This document shows, piece by piece, positions 15,174-24,132 of a DNA stretch of 37,521 nt. The notes under the pieces were generated by a model. That model was not told where the DNA came from and did not search any database. It saw nothing but the letters and a program-made list of their open reading frames with translations. The number at the start of each line of letters is the position of its first letter. Position 1 is the stretch's first letter. The DNA comes from Acidobacteriota bacterium (GTDB taxonomy: Bacteria > Acidobacteriota > Vicinamibacteria > Marinacidobacterales > SMYC01), in contig SMYC01000021.1 in the NCBI GenBank assembly GCA_004356105.1, positions 1 to 37,521 of the forward strand, written 5' to 3'. A program made the position numbers and the translations under genes.

Positions 15174-18140
15174 TCACTTCGTTTGCGGCTTCAGGATGAT
15201 CCCTTCGTGCCGCTTGCCGTTCATCTTCACGACCGCCGGCGAATCCAGGCGCAGGTGTCGGACGGGCCCGTCCTCGGAGCTCGCGGGAAGTTGCGCTAGC
15301 CAATCCCAGTCGAGGAGCCCGCCTGTTTCCTCTGGATTCACGGTGAAGTAGCCCACGTTGTTCGAAATGAGATTCTGAAAGAAATGCGTCCCCTGGGAAG
15401 GTGTGACCCGGAAGTCACGGAACCCCGCCTCGACGATGACCCTTGCGCCCGCCACTTGGCTCCACGTCACCGGGATACCGAGATAGGGTTCGCGCGATCC
15501 CCAGCGGCCCACGCCGATGAGAATATACGGTCGGTCCTCGGCTTGGAGTGCCGCGTTCAGCTGGCTGACGATCTCAGCCGTGTGGCGGCTGTCCTTGCGC
15601 TCGAAGCGGTGGTAGTCCACGACCACGATATCCTTCAGGTCTTCGAGGTGCCCGTGACCGAGGACGCTCTTGCTGTGGCAGATGAGCGTGGCTTCAGCAA
15701 CGCTCCCGAGATCGACGTCATCGAGCTCATGGGCGAGCGCGAGCGGGCGCAGCTGGAGGAACCCGAACTCGCGCGTTCCGTCTCGTGTCGGCGTTAGGTT
15801 TACGGCGAACTCGAGCTCCACCGGGCCGCGCGTGCCTTTCTCACCGATCTCGAGGAGTGCCTCGAGAATCTCGGCGAGAGGGAACAAGTCGTGTTTCAAT
15901 ACCGGGGCGAAGGTGATAACTCTCACGCCCTCGCGGGACACGCCGTCATAGAGAACATCGTTCTCCGCCGAATAGGTCGAAGCGACCTGAGCGAGCGTCC
16001 CGTCTTCTTCCGCGACGTCTAGACCACACTGCACGAGGTCCGCTACCACGTCACGTCGACCGTCTCGCGATAGCTCGACGGCGTAGAAGCTATGCTGCGA
16101 CGTCTCGATGTCCTCCGGGAGGCTCATCGGCACGTGGCGCGGATATTTGGGGCTGAATCGCACACAGGAACCGCCTTCCTCGACCGTTTTCCCGAGCCCG
16201 AGCGCGACAGCGGCGATCCCGTCCTCTCCCTTCGCGGGAGCTGTCGGGTAGAAATTGTGCGATCGTGCCGCACCCGAGATATCCGGATAGAAGCGATTAC
16301 CGTGAGCCGTGCCGATGATTCTTTGAATGATCACGGCCATCTTCTCCTCTTCGAGCCGATATTGCGTCGCGTCTAGAAACGTTTTGGCGCGCGAGGAAAA
16401 GGTCGAGGCGTAAACGCGCTTAACCGCGGTCATCAATTGGTCGAGGCGTACTTCGAGCGAAGGATGGTTGTTGGGAACCATGTATGTTTCATAGACGCCA
16501 GCGAAAGGGTGGTAGGGCGAATCTTCTAGAAGACTCGACGAGCGGACCGCCAGGGGATAGTGGGCACGGTCGAGAAACACTTTGAGGTCCTTCCGGAGCT
16601 CGCGTGGGAACGACGCTTTCTGGAAGCGCCGCTCGATCTCGGGGTCGTCATCGCTCTCACTTGCGAAGGCCCAGAAGTCGTTGTCCTCGATGAACCGGTC
16701 GAAGACTTCCGTTCCAATGACCACGGTGGTTGGGACGAGGATGGCGACGCCTGGGAAGTGGCGGTCGATCGGGTTCTGGTTGAGAAGATTGTTCACGAAG
16801 GCGATACCGCGCGCCTTGCCGCCAAGGGATCCACCGCCGATGCGATAAAAGCTCGCCGTGGCGTCGAACGTGCTTCGGTCGAAGTCGACCACGAGGCCCC
16901 GGTTGCGCTCTTTGCGATGCTCGGCGATGGCGCGAACCACGTTGTTGCGTAGCTCCTCGAGCGTCGCGAAATCCGACACTTTTTGAAGCCGCAGCTTCTT
17001 TGCGAGGTCGAACTCGGTGCGAGCCTTGAGCCAGGTGGAGAAGTCGTTGCGTTCGCCGTGATAGGCGAGGCTTTCGGCTGGCACTGTTTCGAGCATGTGC
17101 GCGAGCGTCTTCAAGTCCGAGGCGCGCCCGAGCTCCTTGCCATCGGGAAGACGGAACACGAAATCCCCGATGCGCAGGCTCTCCACCATGAAGCGGCGAA
17201 CGTGGTGTAGAAGCTGCGGCGAGCCCTTTAGAAGAAACGAGGCGCCGACTGCCTCGGCCTTCGCTGCGTTCTCTTGGTGGCTCGATTGCAGCATGATGGG
17301 CACATCGGGCCGAATAGCGCGCACGGCCTTCGCGAGGCGAACGCCGGCGTCTCGACATTTTTGGCCGTCCTTTGGGAACTGGATGTCGGAAATGATCCCG
17401 AGGATGTGTTCCGAGTAGCGGCTGAAATGTTCCCAGGCTTCTTCATAGTGGTCGCATAGAAGGATCTTGGGGCGCGCCCGGATGCGCATGAGCTTGTCGG
17501 AAAGGTTCAAGCCTTCGGGAAGGAGGCTCTGAGAATGTTTGACTAGCTCGGTGTAGATGACCGGCAGAAAGGAGGAGTAGTAGCGGATGTTGTCCTCGAC
17601 GAGCACGATGGCTGGGACCCCAACGACGCCGGTGTCGTGGGCGACGTTCATCCGGTCTTCCATGTACTTCACGATGGCGAGTAGAATGCGGACGTCGCCT
17701 TGCCAGAGGAAGACGCGCTCGATCGTCGAGGTGTCGCTCTTCTCTATGAACTGCGAGAGCTCACGGCGGTCATAAGCGAGAAGAATCACTGGCGTCTTGA
17801 TGCCGCGGGAGCGGAGCTCTGCGATCAGCCGGAGCACGTTCATATCGCCGAGCTCAATCGACGTGATGATGAGGTTGTAACGCTGCTGTTCCGCCGCGCG
17901 GTCTAGAGCTTCTTGGCCGGAGAAGACGTGTGTGATGTTCGGTGTGTGGCGTAGATTGAGCTCGAGGAACTCTCCGAGGAACTGCTCGTTGAGACGTCCG
18001 TCTTGGGAGAGGATGTAATAGTCGTAGAGCGTCGAGACGAGAAGGACATCTTGAACGCGTTTCTGGATGAGATCCTGGAACCCGTGGAAGCGTTCTCCCG
18101 GCGTCGATTGGCCCTCTATTGGAAACTCGATTTTAGCCAC
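15174..18140 (-). CDS. PEP/pyruvate-binding (PpsA/PPDK N-terminal) protein with receiver domains
   Basis: 988 residues. The N-terminal third holds two receiver-like folds. One (about 30-150) is degenerate: the usual phospho-Asp position reads Ser in 'LIITSIEL'. The second (about 175-335) opens with the acidic 'IVLVEDNIRYY', has a possible phospho-Asp in 'GIISDIQF', and a conserved Lys in 'ASFLLKGSP'. From about 430, 'RIGGGSLGGKARGIAF' starts the ATP-grasp-type nucleotide domain shared with PEP synthase and pyruvate phosphate dikinase. 'PLAVRSSSLLEDSPYHPFAG' follows, then 'VELEFAVNL' and 'GFLQLRPL' near the end. The phospho-His swivelling and PEP-binding domains of full PEP synthase are absent. 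A phosphotransfer or regulatory role under two-component control is likely. Start: GTG 18140; no earlier start exists in frame. Confidence 0.75.
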   Translation of the reverse strand: MAKIEFPIEGQSTPGERFHGFQDLIQKRVQDVLLVSTLYDYYILSQDGRLNEQFLGEFLELNLRHTPNITHVFSGQEALDRAAEQQRYNLIITSIELGDMNVLRLIAELRSRGIKTPVILLAYDRRELSQFIEKSDTSTIERVFLWQGDVRILLAIVKYMEDRMNVAHDTGVVGVPAIVLVEDNIRYYSSFLPVIYTELVKHSQSLLPEGLNLSDKLMRIRARPKILLCDHYEEAWEHFSRYSEHILGIISDIQFPKDGQKCRDAGVRLAKAVRAIRPDVPIMLQSSHQENAAKAEAVGASFLLKGSPQLLHHVRRFMVESLRIGDFVFRLPDGKELGRASDLKTLAHMLETVPAESLAYHGERNDFSTWLKARTEFDLAKKLRLQKVSDFATLEELRNNVVRAIAEHRKERNRGLVVDFDRSTFDATASFYRIGGGSLGGKARGIAFVNNLLNQNPIDRHFPGVAILVPTTVVIGTEVFDRFIEDNDFWAFASESDDDPEIERRFQKASFPRELRKDLKVFLDRAHYPLAVRSSSLLEDSPYHPFAGVYETYMVPNNHPSLEVRLDQLMTAVKRVYASTFSSRAKTFLDATQYRLEEEKMAVIIQRIIGTAHGNRFYPDISGAARSHNFYPTAPAKGEDGIAAVALGLGKTVEEGGSCVRFSPKYPRHVPMSLPEDIETSQHSFYAVELSRDGRRDVVADLVQCGLDVAEEDGTLAQVASTYSAENDVLYDGVSREGVRVITFAPVLKHDLFPLAEILEALLEIGEKGTRGPVELEFAVNLTPTRDGTREFGFLQLRPLALAHELDDVDLGSVAEATLICHSKSVLGHGHLEDLKDIVVVDYHRFERKDSRHTAEIVSQLNAALQAEDRPYILIGVGRWGSREPYLGIPVTWSQVAGARVIVEAGFRDFRVTPSQGTHFFQNLISNNVGYFTVNPEETGGLLDWDWLAQLPASSEDGPVRHLRLDSPAVVKMNGKRHEGIILKPQTK

Positions 18141-18143
18141 AGC

Positions 18144-18179
18144 GTCAGTCTCAGTTTCAGGCTCAGTCTCAGTCTCAGT
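18144..18179. repeat. Six-unit hexanucleotide tandem repeat in the leader of the PEP-binding gene
   Basis: Units of CTCAGT with variants (GTCAGT, CTCAGT, TTCAGG, then three CTCAGT), ending four bases before the GTG start of the 15174-18140 gene. In that gene's frame the repeat would read as Thr-Glu/Pro-Glu pairs, but no start codon precedes it, so it lies in the untranslated leader. Change in copy number would alter leader length without changing frame. Confidence 0.7.
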
Positions 18180-18204
18180 GCCTCACATCGTCGCTAACGC
18201 GTAT

Positions 18205-18909
18205 CTAGAAGCAGGGCTCCATGGCCGCCATGAAAGCACGGATCTCAGCCGGATCGCCAACGGTTCCGCGCAGGTCGAGATCCTCGGCGGACGATTCGGG
18301 TGACGGGTCAGGACCGAACCAGACGCCGAGACGACGGCGGTCGTCGTCGCACTTGAATAGCGTTAGCGTCACGAGGCCATCGTGGGAGTGGTCGACTTGG
18401 TCGGTGCTTACCCGACCGCGATGCGTTACCCACAGGATGTCGTCCGTGTCACGCTCGAGGAGTCCGCGGTCGAGCCGCTCATCGAGGTCCAGGTCCATAT
18501 TCTCGCGGCGCAGCGAGTGGATATCTTCACTTCGGCCCTCGAAGAAGTCATAGAGCTGCTCGTCGCCTTCTCCAACTGCCGGATAGGAAACAAAAATAAA
18601 CCCGTGCTCGCCCATCGAAGGCTCGCCGTCTTCTTTTGGCGGCTCGTCCGAGAGCATGGCGAAGTCAAAAACGAACGGGACCGAAAAGGCGACGACAGCG
18701 TGGTAGCCGTCCGGCAGCTCGCTCGCGCCTAATGCGGAGAGGGCCCGTTCCGTGCGCTGTTCGGGGTCTTTCATCGACTCGCCGAACTCCCGCGCTTTGT
18801 TGACGCCCCAGAAGCCGAGGCCTACGGCGATGGCGACGAGTGCTACGATCGCTCCGACACAGCCGCACCCTACCCACGCCCACGGAGGAAAACCTTTGTC
18901 TTGGCTCAT
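18205..18909 (-). CDS. Hypothetical membrane-anchored protein
   Basis: 234 residues: a short N-terminal tail, one transmembrane span (about 11-34, 'GCVGAIVALVAIAVGLGFWG'), then a hydrophilic, acidic domain of about 200 residues facing outward or into the periplasm. The domain has mixed strand/helix content ('YHAVVAFSVPFVFDFAML', 'GLVTLTLFKCDDDRRRLGVW') and ends in 'PAEIRAFMAAMEPCF'. No family is recognised. It starts at ATG 18909, three bases after the stop of the peptidase remnant, so the two share a transcript. The PEP-binding gene follows 64 bases downstream. Confidence 0.6.
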   Translation of the reverse strand: MSQDKGFPPWAWVGCGCVGAIVALVAIAVGLGFWGVNKAREFGESMKDPEQRTERALSALGASELPDGYHAVVAFSVPFVFDFAMLSDEPPKEDGEPSMGEHGFIFVSYPAVGEGDEQLYDFFEGRSEDIHSLRRENMDLDLDERLDRGLLERDTDDILWVTHRGRVSTDQVDHSHDGLVTLTLFKCDDDRRRLGVWFGPDPSPESSAEDLDLRGTVGDPAEIRAFMAAMEPCF

Positions 18910-18912
18910 GCG

Positions 18913-19170
18913 CTAATTATCGGTCTCTTCACCGTAGATTTCGAACCATTTCACGATATGGGCGACTTTCGCCATGAGCTGGCTCAGCCGGGCCGCGATC
19001 CTGTGCGAGGCGCCGGGAATGCGCACGAGAGCTTCCGTCGGCGAGATTTGTGGGTCGGACGCCCATTCGAGCTCGAAGATGTCGCGCAGGCCGAAGCGGT
19101 CGTCGTCGCGATCGAGCGCGGTCGCGAGGCCAAGGATCAGGAAAACGAGAAGGATGACACAAAGTCTCAT
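18913..19170 (-). pseudogene. Internally deleted S9 (prolyl oligopeptidase) family peptidase
   Basis: An 85-codon frame that joins the two ends of a normally 650-700-residue peptidase. The first half has a signal peptide ('MRLCVILLVFLILGLA') and the family start 'LRDIFELEWASDPQIS', which normally leads into the propeller. It continues in frame, with no linker, into the extreme C-terminus 'RIPGASHRIAARLSQLMAKV' ending 'WFEIYGEE'. That holds the catalytic His but not Ser or Asp. The whole propeller and most of the hydrolase domain are gone. The start is certain: AAAAGGAGA lies eight bases before ATG 19170. It may still be translated into a small secreted peptide. It is followed by the 18205-18909 gene. 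Confidence 0.7.
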
Positions 19171-19189
19171 CGAGGGTCTCCTTTTGGGA

Positions 19190-19310
19190 GGCGAAGATAC
19201 TTCCAAACGACCGCCGAAAAATACGCGCACTGAACGCCATCACGGGCGTGCACGAATATGACGTGGACTCGGAGGGAAACACCGTAGGAAAAGTTTGGGA
19301 GTGGAAGTAA
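19190..19310 (+). pseudogene. C-terminal coding remnant of an unidentified gene
   Basis: The frame is open from 19158 to a TAA at 19308-19310. From about 19190 the translation looks like protein: 'SFWEAKILPNDRRKIRALNA' then 'GVHEYDVDSEGNTVGKVWEW'. It has no start codon with a ribosome site, its upstream part collides with the leader of the peptidase remnant on the other strand, and a terminator-like hairpin follows. I do not recognise the family. Most likely the 3' end of a gene lost by deletion. Chance coding is the alternative. Confidence 0.3.
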
Positions 19311-19321
19311 CCGCTCTAGGT

Positions 19322-19350
19322 CCGCTCGTCGTGCTTTCGACGGCGAGCGG
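19322..19350 (+). terminator. Hairpin following the 19190-19310 remnant
   Basis: CCGCTCG and CGAGCGG form a perfect 7-bp stem around a smaller TCG/CGA pair, 11 bases after the TAA at 19310. It is followed by a moderately T-rich stretch (ATTTCTCTTT). Its position supports the reading of 19190-19310 as a former gene end. Confidence 0.35.
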
Positions 19351-19426
19351 GCACGATTTCTCTTTCGGCCGCGGCTGAGCTTACAATCGTGATGGCCTGT
19401 GAAGAAAGGGGCCGAGGAGGAGGCCG

Positions 19427-19964
19427 ATGCGGCACGAGCTGTTGTTGTCAATCGTGGGGGGGGGTGGCTTTCGCGGCCGGGTTCGGCGTGCAGAAGCTCA
19501 CCCAAACTTTCGTCGTGAATCTCGAGAACCCGCATCCAATTGTGGGGGAGGTCGCCGTCTCGGTGCCAATCCCCCATAGCGATATGGCGGCCATGGTTGA
19601 CGTCGTAGTCGCGCCTGCCGGCCGCACCCAGACGAGTCTTTGGACCGAGGTGGGGAGCATTACGACCGAGGGGTTTACATCGGCGGTCCTGAGCCTGCAC
19701 GGCCAACTTCGTGGCAGCACGGGCGGGGGAGGGGTCGTTGCGGTCGTTCTCGTTCCGGAAGAGGAGAACATCCTCCGCGCGCTCACTGAAGGTGAGGTCC
19801 ATCTCGTGCTCGAGGCCACCGCGGATCCTGTGCTGGGAGACGCGCTGTATTTCAGCGGCTCACGAGCGGGCCTACCGATTGCTTTTCCCGAGTACCGAGT
19901 CTTTCTCTACAACACGACCGATCGCAGTGCTTCAGTCGACGTTTATGCCTATCTGACTCACTGA
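19427..19964 (+). CDS. Hypothetical beta-rich exported protein, frame switched by a G9 tract
   Basis: The best start is ATG 19427, preceded by a strong GAGGAGG site, giving 'MRHELLLSIV' and then a run of nine G (19456-19464). As sequenced, this frame stops after 50 codons (TAG 19577). The coherent protein lies in another frame: 'VAFAAGFGVQKLTQTFVV' through 'YRVFLYNTTDRSASVDVYA' to the stop at 19964. Eight G would join the two and complete a signal peptide or N-terminal anchor. The downstream part is about 165 residues of strand-rich sequence with a Gly-rich loop. No family is recognised. An alternative start at 19389 keeps the frame but gives an implausible Cys/Gly/Arg-rich N-terminus without a ribosome site. 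The tract is a phase-variation candidate, a fresh frameshift, or a sequencing error. Confidence 0.5.
19456..19464. repeat. Nine-base poly-G tract
   Basis: An uninterrupted run of nine G just after the tenth codon of the gene starting at 19427. Runs of this length slip during replication in many bacteria. Loss of one G restores the long frame. Confidence 0.85.
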
Positions 19965-19983
19965 CCTTCGAAAAGAAGGCGTT

Positions 19984-20133
19984 ATGGAACCCGAACAACC
20001 CTATCGTCCTCCCACGGCCAATCTATCTTCTATCAACGCGCCCCGTAGCTGGCGGGAACGGCGCCACGATCACGCCAAACATGGTCCAAATCCTCGAGCG
20101 CACGCGCCCTCTTGCTTGTTGCCTTCCAGATAG
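19984..20133 (+). pseudogene. Truncated 5' end of an unidentified gene (RDD-like N-terminus)
   Basis: ATG 19984 has a ribosome site (GAAGG, four bases upstream) and opens with 'MEPEQPYRPPTANL'. That Pro-rich 'NPYxPP' style start is common in small RDD-type or DUF membrane proteins. After about 34 codons the sequence runs into the minus-strand kinase relic and stops at 20133 without any hydrophobic segment. It is 20 bases downstream of the preceding hypothetical gene, so the two were probably cotranscribed. The RDD idea rests on the N-terminal style only. Confidence 0.35.
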
Positions 20134-20513
20134 AAGATCAGTCTGCCGTCGGCGGACCAGCGGGGAGTCGCACCTCCTGCGGTGGAGACGGGGAGTCGGG
20201 TTTCAGGAGCATGGTATGACCCGACATAGATTTATCGGGCATAGAGCGATTGGTCTCCCGTTTCATCCAGGGACAGAGCGACGATGTCGGCACCTCGGCC
20301 AGGGTGATGCTCGTGGAACAAAGAGCACCTTAGCCTCGCGTTTGAATCTCGAAAGCCGGTCTTTGTCCCGGGAGTACTCTTCGGGAAGGACTTTGATCTC
20401 GACGTCGCGGCCGAGTTTGGTGTCCCGTGCGCGATAGACCTCGCCATGCCACCTTTGCCGACGGGTTCGATGATTTCGTACTCGCCGAGCTTCGTTCCGT
20501 GTTCGAGTGGCAT
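20088..20513 (-). pseudogene. Second broken Ser/Thr protein kinase with PD40-type propeller
   Basis: The start (ATG 20513) reads '[15 protein letters not shown]', the Gly-rich loop of a Hanks-type kinase. One lost base after GGM shifts the frame; restoring it gives '[20 protein letters not shown]', with the ATP-site Lys, and '[15 protein letters not shown]'. The sequence then jumps to the far end of the gene, '[18 protein letters not shown]', a stop, and 'WSADGRLIFYLEGNK', which are PD40 propeller strands. The catalytic loop, activation segment, any transmembrane span and most of the propeller are missing. This parallels the relic at 7011-7628: start and end are kept, the middle is lost. It lies 23 bases from the glutamate dehydrogenase stop. 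Confidence 0.7.
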
Positions 20514-20536
20514 ACGCGGGCCAATTGGTTTTGATT

Positions 20537-21913
<1,377 letters not shown>

Positions 21914-23560
21914 CTATGGTTGGTAAACGATTTCGCCGCCGACGATCGTCATCACGACTTCGGCGTTGCCGATTTCTTCGGGGGAAATGCGCGTCAAGTC
22001 ACTGTCGAGCACCACGAGGTCGGCCAGATAGCCGAGCTTGAGCATCCCTTTCTCGTGCTCTTCGTGGGATGCGTAGGCGCCATTTCTCGTATAGGCGACG
22101 AGTGCTTCTTCCACCGAGATTTTCTCGTTGGGAACCCAGCCTTCCGGGTTCGCGTCGTCGAGAGTGCGTCTTGTCACCGCCGCGTAGATCCCTTCGACCG
22201 GTGTCGCTGGTGCGACCGTCCAATCGCTGCCGAATGCGAGGGTTGCGCCCGCATCCAACAAGCTTTGGAACGCGTAGGTGGTCTGGATGCGTATGGGGCC
22301 GATATAGCGCTCTGCCCAGCGCCCGTCATCGATCGCGTGATAGGGCTGCATGCTCGCAATGACGCCGAGCTCCGCGAAGCGCGGGATGTCCTCGGGCCTC
22401 AAGTGCTGAGCATGCTCGATGCGGAAACGCCGGTCGCGCGCGCCGTTCTCTCGAGCGACACGCTCGAAGATGTCGAGGAGCTTTTCGTTGGCACGATCCC
22501 CGATGGCATGGACAACGACGTGCAATCCGGCCGCGTCCGCACCCGAGATCCACGTTTGAAGATCTTCTTCGGTGTTGATGAAAAAGCCTCGATCCGAGGG
22601 CTTGTCATCGAACGGGGCGTGAAACGCCGCGGTGTGCGATCCGAGTGAGCCGTCGACAAAGCCTTTGAGGACTCCGTAACGCAGCCAAGCGTCTCCGCGG
22701 CCGTGCTTGGCCACTTCGTCGCGCAGGCGCTCCCAATCCGCGAGCGGGACCGCCGCGTAGACGCGGGTCTTCAGCGTGCCGTGGTCGCGCGCCCGTTGGA
22801 CCACCGCGAGCGTGTCCCAGCTGCCCATGTGATGGACGGACGTCACCCCCCGCGCGGCCAAGTGGCTCGTCGCGGCTTCGAGGGCGCGGTCGTAAGCCGC
22901 GTCGTCCGGAGGCGGAAGAACGTCGAAGACGAGATCCATCGCGTTGTCCTTGAGAACGCCGGTCGGGTCTCCGTTGCCGTCACGCTCGATGGTGCCGCCC
23001 GCCACGTCGGCCGTGTCCCGCGTGACGCCTGCGAGCTCGAGGGCCAGGCTATTCGCGAGAGCCATGTGCCCGTCGAGCCGGTTGACCCACACCGGATGCG
23101 CGGGCGTGAGCTCGTCGACCATCGCGCGATGGGGAAGCTCACCGCCCCAAAGTTGATGATCCCAATCGCCCCCCGTGATCCACGCGCCTGCCGGGACGGT
23201 TTTGGCAAACTCTCCGATGCGGCGGGCAAACTCTTCGGGAGTGTCGGCATCGCGCAGCTGCACGGAGGAGAGCTTGAAGCCACCGTCGAGGAAATGGACA
23301 TGCGAGTCAATGAAGCCCGGAACGACGAATCGTCCCGTAGCGTCGATGACACGTGCCTGTCCGATTTGAGGGCGGATCGAGCTACTCGAGCCAATCGCGA
23401 CGATGCGATCGCCTTCGATGAGAATGGCCTCTGCGATCGGGTTGTCGGGATCGCCGGTCCAGATAGTGGCGTTCAACAGAGCGAGCCCGGCGGGCTCCCG
23501 CTCGCTCTCCGCACCGCAGGCGGAGACACAGGCGAGGAGAACAACAATCAGGAATCGCAT
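21914..23560 (-). CDS. Amidohydrolase family lipoprotein (YtcJ-like)
   Basis: 548 residues. The N-terminus 'MRFLIVVLLACVSACGAE' is a lipoprotein signal with lipobox VSAC (Cys 15), so the mature enzyme is probably tethered in the periplasm. The metal-dependent amidohydrolase fold follows: 'GFIDSHVHF' (about 84-92) with the paired metal His, 'WITGGDWDHQLWGG', 'VVVHAIGDRANEKLLD' and 'RIEHAQHLRPED' for further His ligands, and 'FGSDWTVAPATP' for the catalytic Asp. It closes with a small beta-sandwich ('GYLADLVVLDSDLT'). This is the Amidohydro_3/YtcJ branch; substrates of most members are unknown. The start overlaps the end of the cytochrome remnant and has no ribosome site. gdhA follows. Confidence 0.85.
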   Translation of the reverse strand: MRFLIVVLLACVSACGAESEREPAGLALLNATIWTGDPDNPIAEAILIEGDRIVAIGSSSSIRPQIGQARVIDATGRFVVPGFIDSHVHFLDGGFKLSSVQLRDADTPEEFARRIGEFAKTVPAGAWITGGDWDHQLWGGELPHRAMVDELTPAHPVWVNRLDGHMALANSLALELAGVTRDTADVAGGTIERDGNGDPTGVLKDNAMDLVFDVLPPPDDAAYDRALEAATSHLAARGVTSVHHMGSWDTLAVVQRARDHGTLKTRVYAAVPLADWERLRDEVAKHGRGDAWLRYGVLKGFVDGSLGSHTAAFHAPFDDKPSDRGFFINTEEDLQTWISGADAAGLHVVVHAIGDRANEKLLDIFERVARENGARDRRFRIEHAQHLRPEDIPRFAELGVIASMQPYHAIDDGRWAERYIGPIRIQTTYAFQSLLDAGATLAFGSDWTVAPATPVEGIYAAVTRRTLDDANPEGWVPNEKISVEEALVAYTRNGAYASHEEHEKGMLKLGYLADLVVLDSDLTRISPEEIGNAEVVMTIVGGEIVYQP

Positions 23561-24030
23561 CGAGCGAGGTGTCTAGGGACGTGTCCATTGAGAGGCATGG
23601 GGACTTCGATACTCGGGTTCAAGTCGGGACCGGATGCCGGGACGATGAACGCTTCCTCCATCTGGAAGATGGCGTCGGGAGGCCCAAGCAGATTGGAGAG
23701 CTGCCATCCTTCCACAAAATCAGGAAGTTCGGGCATGTCCTCCGCGTTGCCGAGCGGAGCACCCGCGTTCACCCAATCGACGATCGTTTGGATTTCTTCG
23801 TCGGTGAGACGCCGATCGTTCGAGAAATTGCCATATGCCGGATCCGCGTGCCATGGCGGCATCGCCCGACTCTGCACTTCGCGCTTGATCGAGCGCGCCC
23901 AAGGCCGCGCCTCCGCGTAGGAGAGAAGCGACATGGGGGCGATCTCGCTAGGGCGGTGGCACGTCATGCACGACTTGACGAAGGCTTCAAAAAAGGAATC
24001 TTCACCACCTTGAGCTACTTTATTGCTCAT
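23548..24030 (-). pseudogene. Truncated monohaem cytochrome c-type protein
   Basis: The middle of a larger protein: 'KSCMTCHRPSEIAPMSLLSY' gives a CxxCH haem site. Then come 'RAMPPWHADPAYGNFSNDRR' (the axial Met/Pro-Pro-Trp region), 'LTDEEIQTIVDWVNAGAP', and 'VEGWQLSNLLGPPDAIFQME' with 'FIVPASG'. In Acidobacteriota and relatives this haem domain is followed by about 250 residues of a copper monooxygenase-like domain and preceded by a signal peptide. Here both are absent: the left part collides with a DinB fragment near 24000, and after 'VPASG' the reading drifts to a stop overlapping the amidohydrolase start. Not functional as a secreted cytochrome in this form. Confidence 0.65.
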
Positions 24031-24132
24031 GAAAGCCACCACCGAGGCAGCATTTTGCTCACGCTCAAGGAAGCCGGCTACAACCTGGACAAAGACGACC
24101 GCGACGCCATCTGGTCCTGGGACACGTTCTAG
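23998..24132 (+). pseudogene. C-terminal fragment of a DinB-family protein
   Basis: On the plus strand 'LSYFIAHESHHRGSILLTLK' then 'AGYNLDKDDRDAIWSWDTF' and TAG. The 'HExHHRGxxL' helix is the metal-binding end of the DinB/YfiT four-helix bundle, including two of its His ligands. The other helices and the start are missing. The fragment overlaps the first codons of the cytochrome relic on the opposite strand, marking a rearrangement junction. Its stop overlaps that of the convergent DUF502 gene. Confidence 0.6.

Noticed and set aside
22703-23920. 405-codon plus-strand frame across the amidohydrolase gene
   Set aside because: Antisense of a well-conserved enzyme; composition rich in Arg, His and Asp as expected of a shadow.
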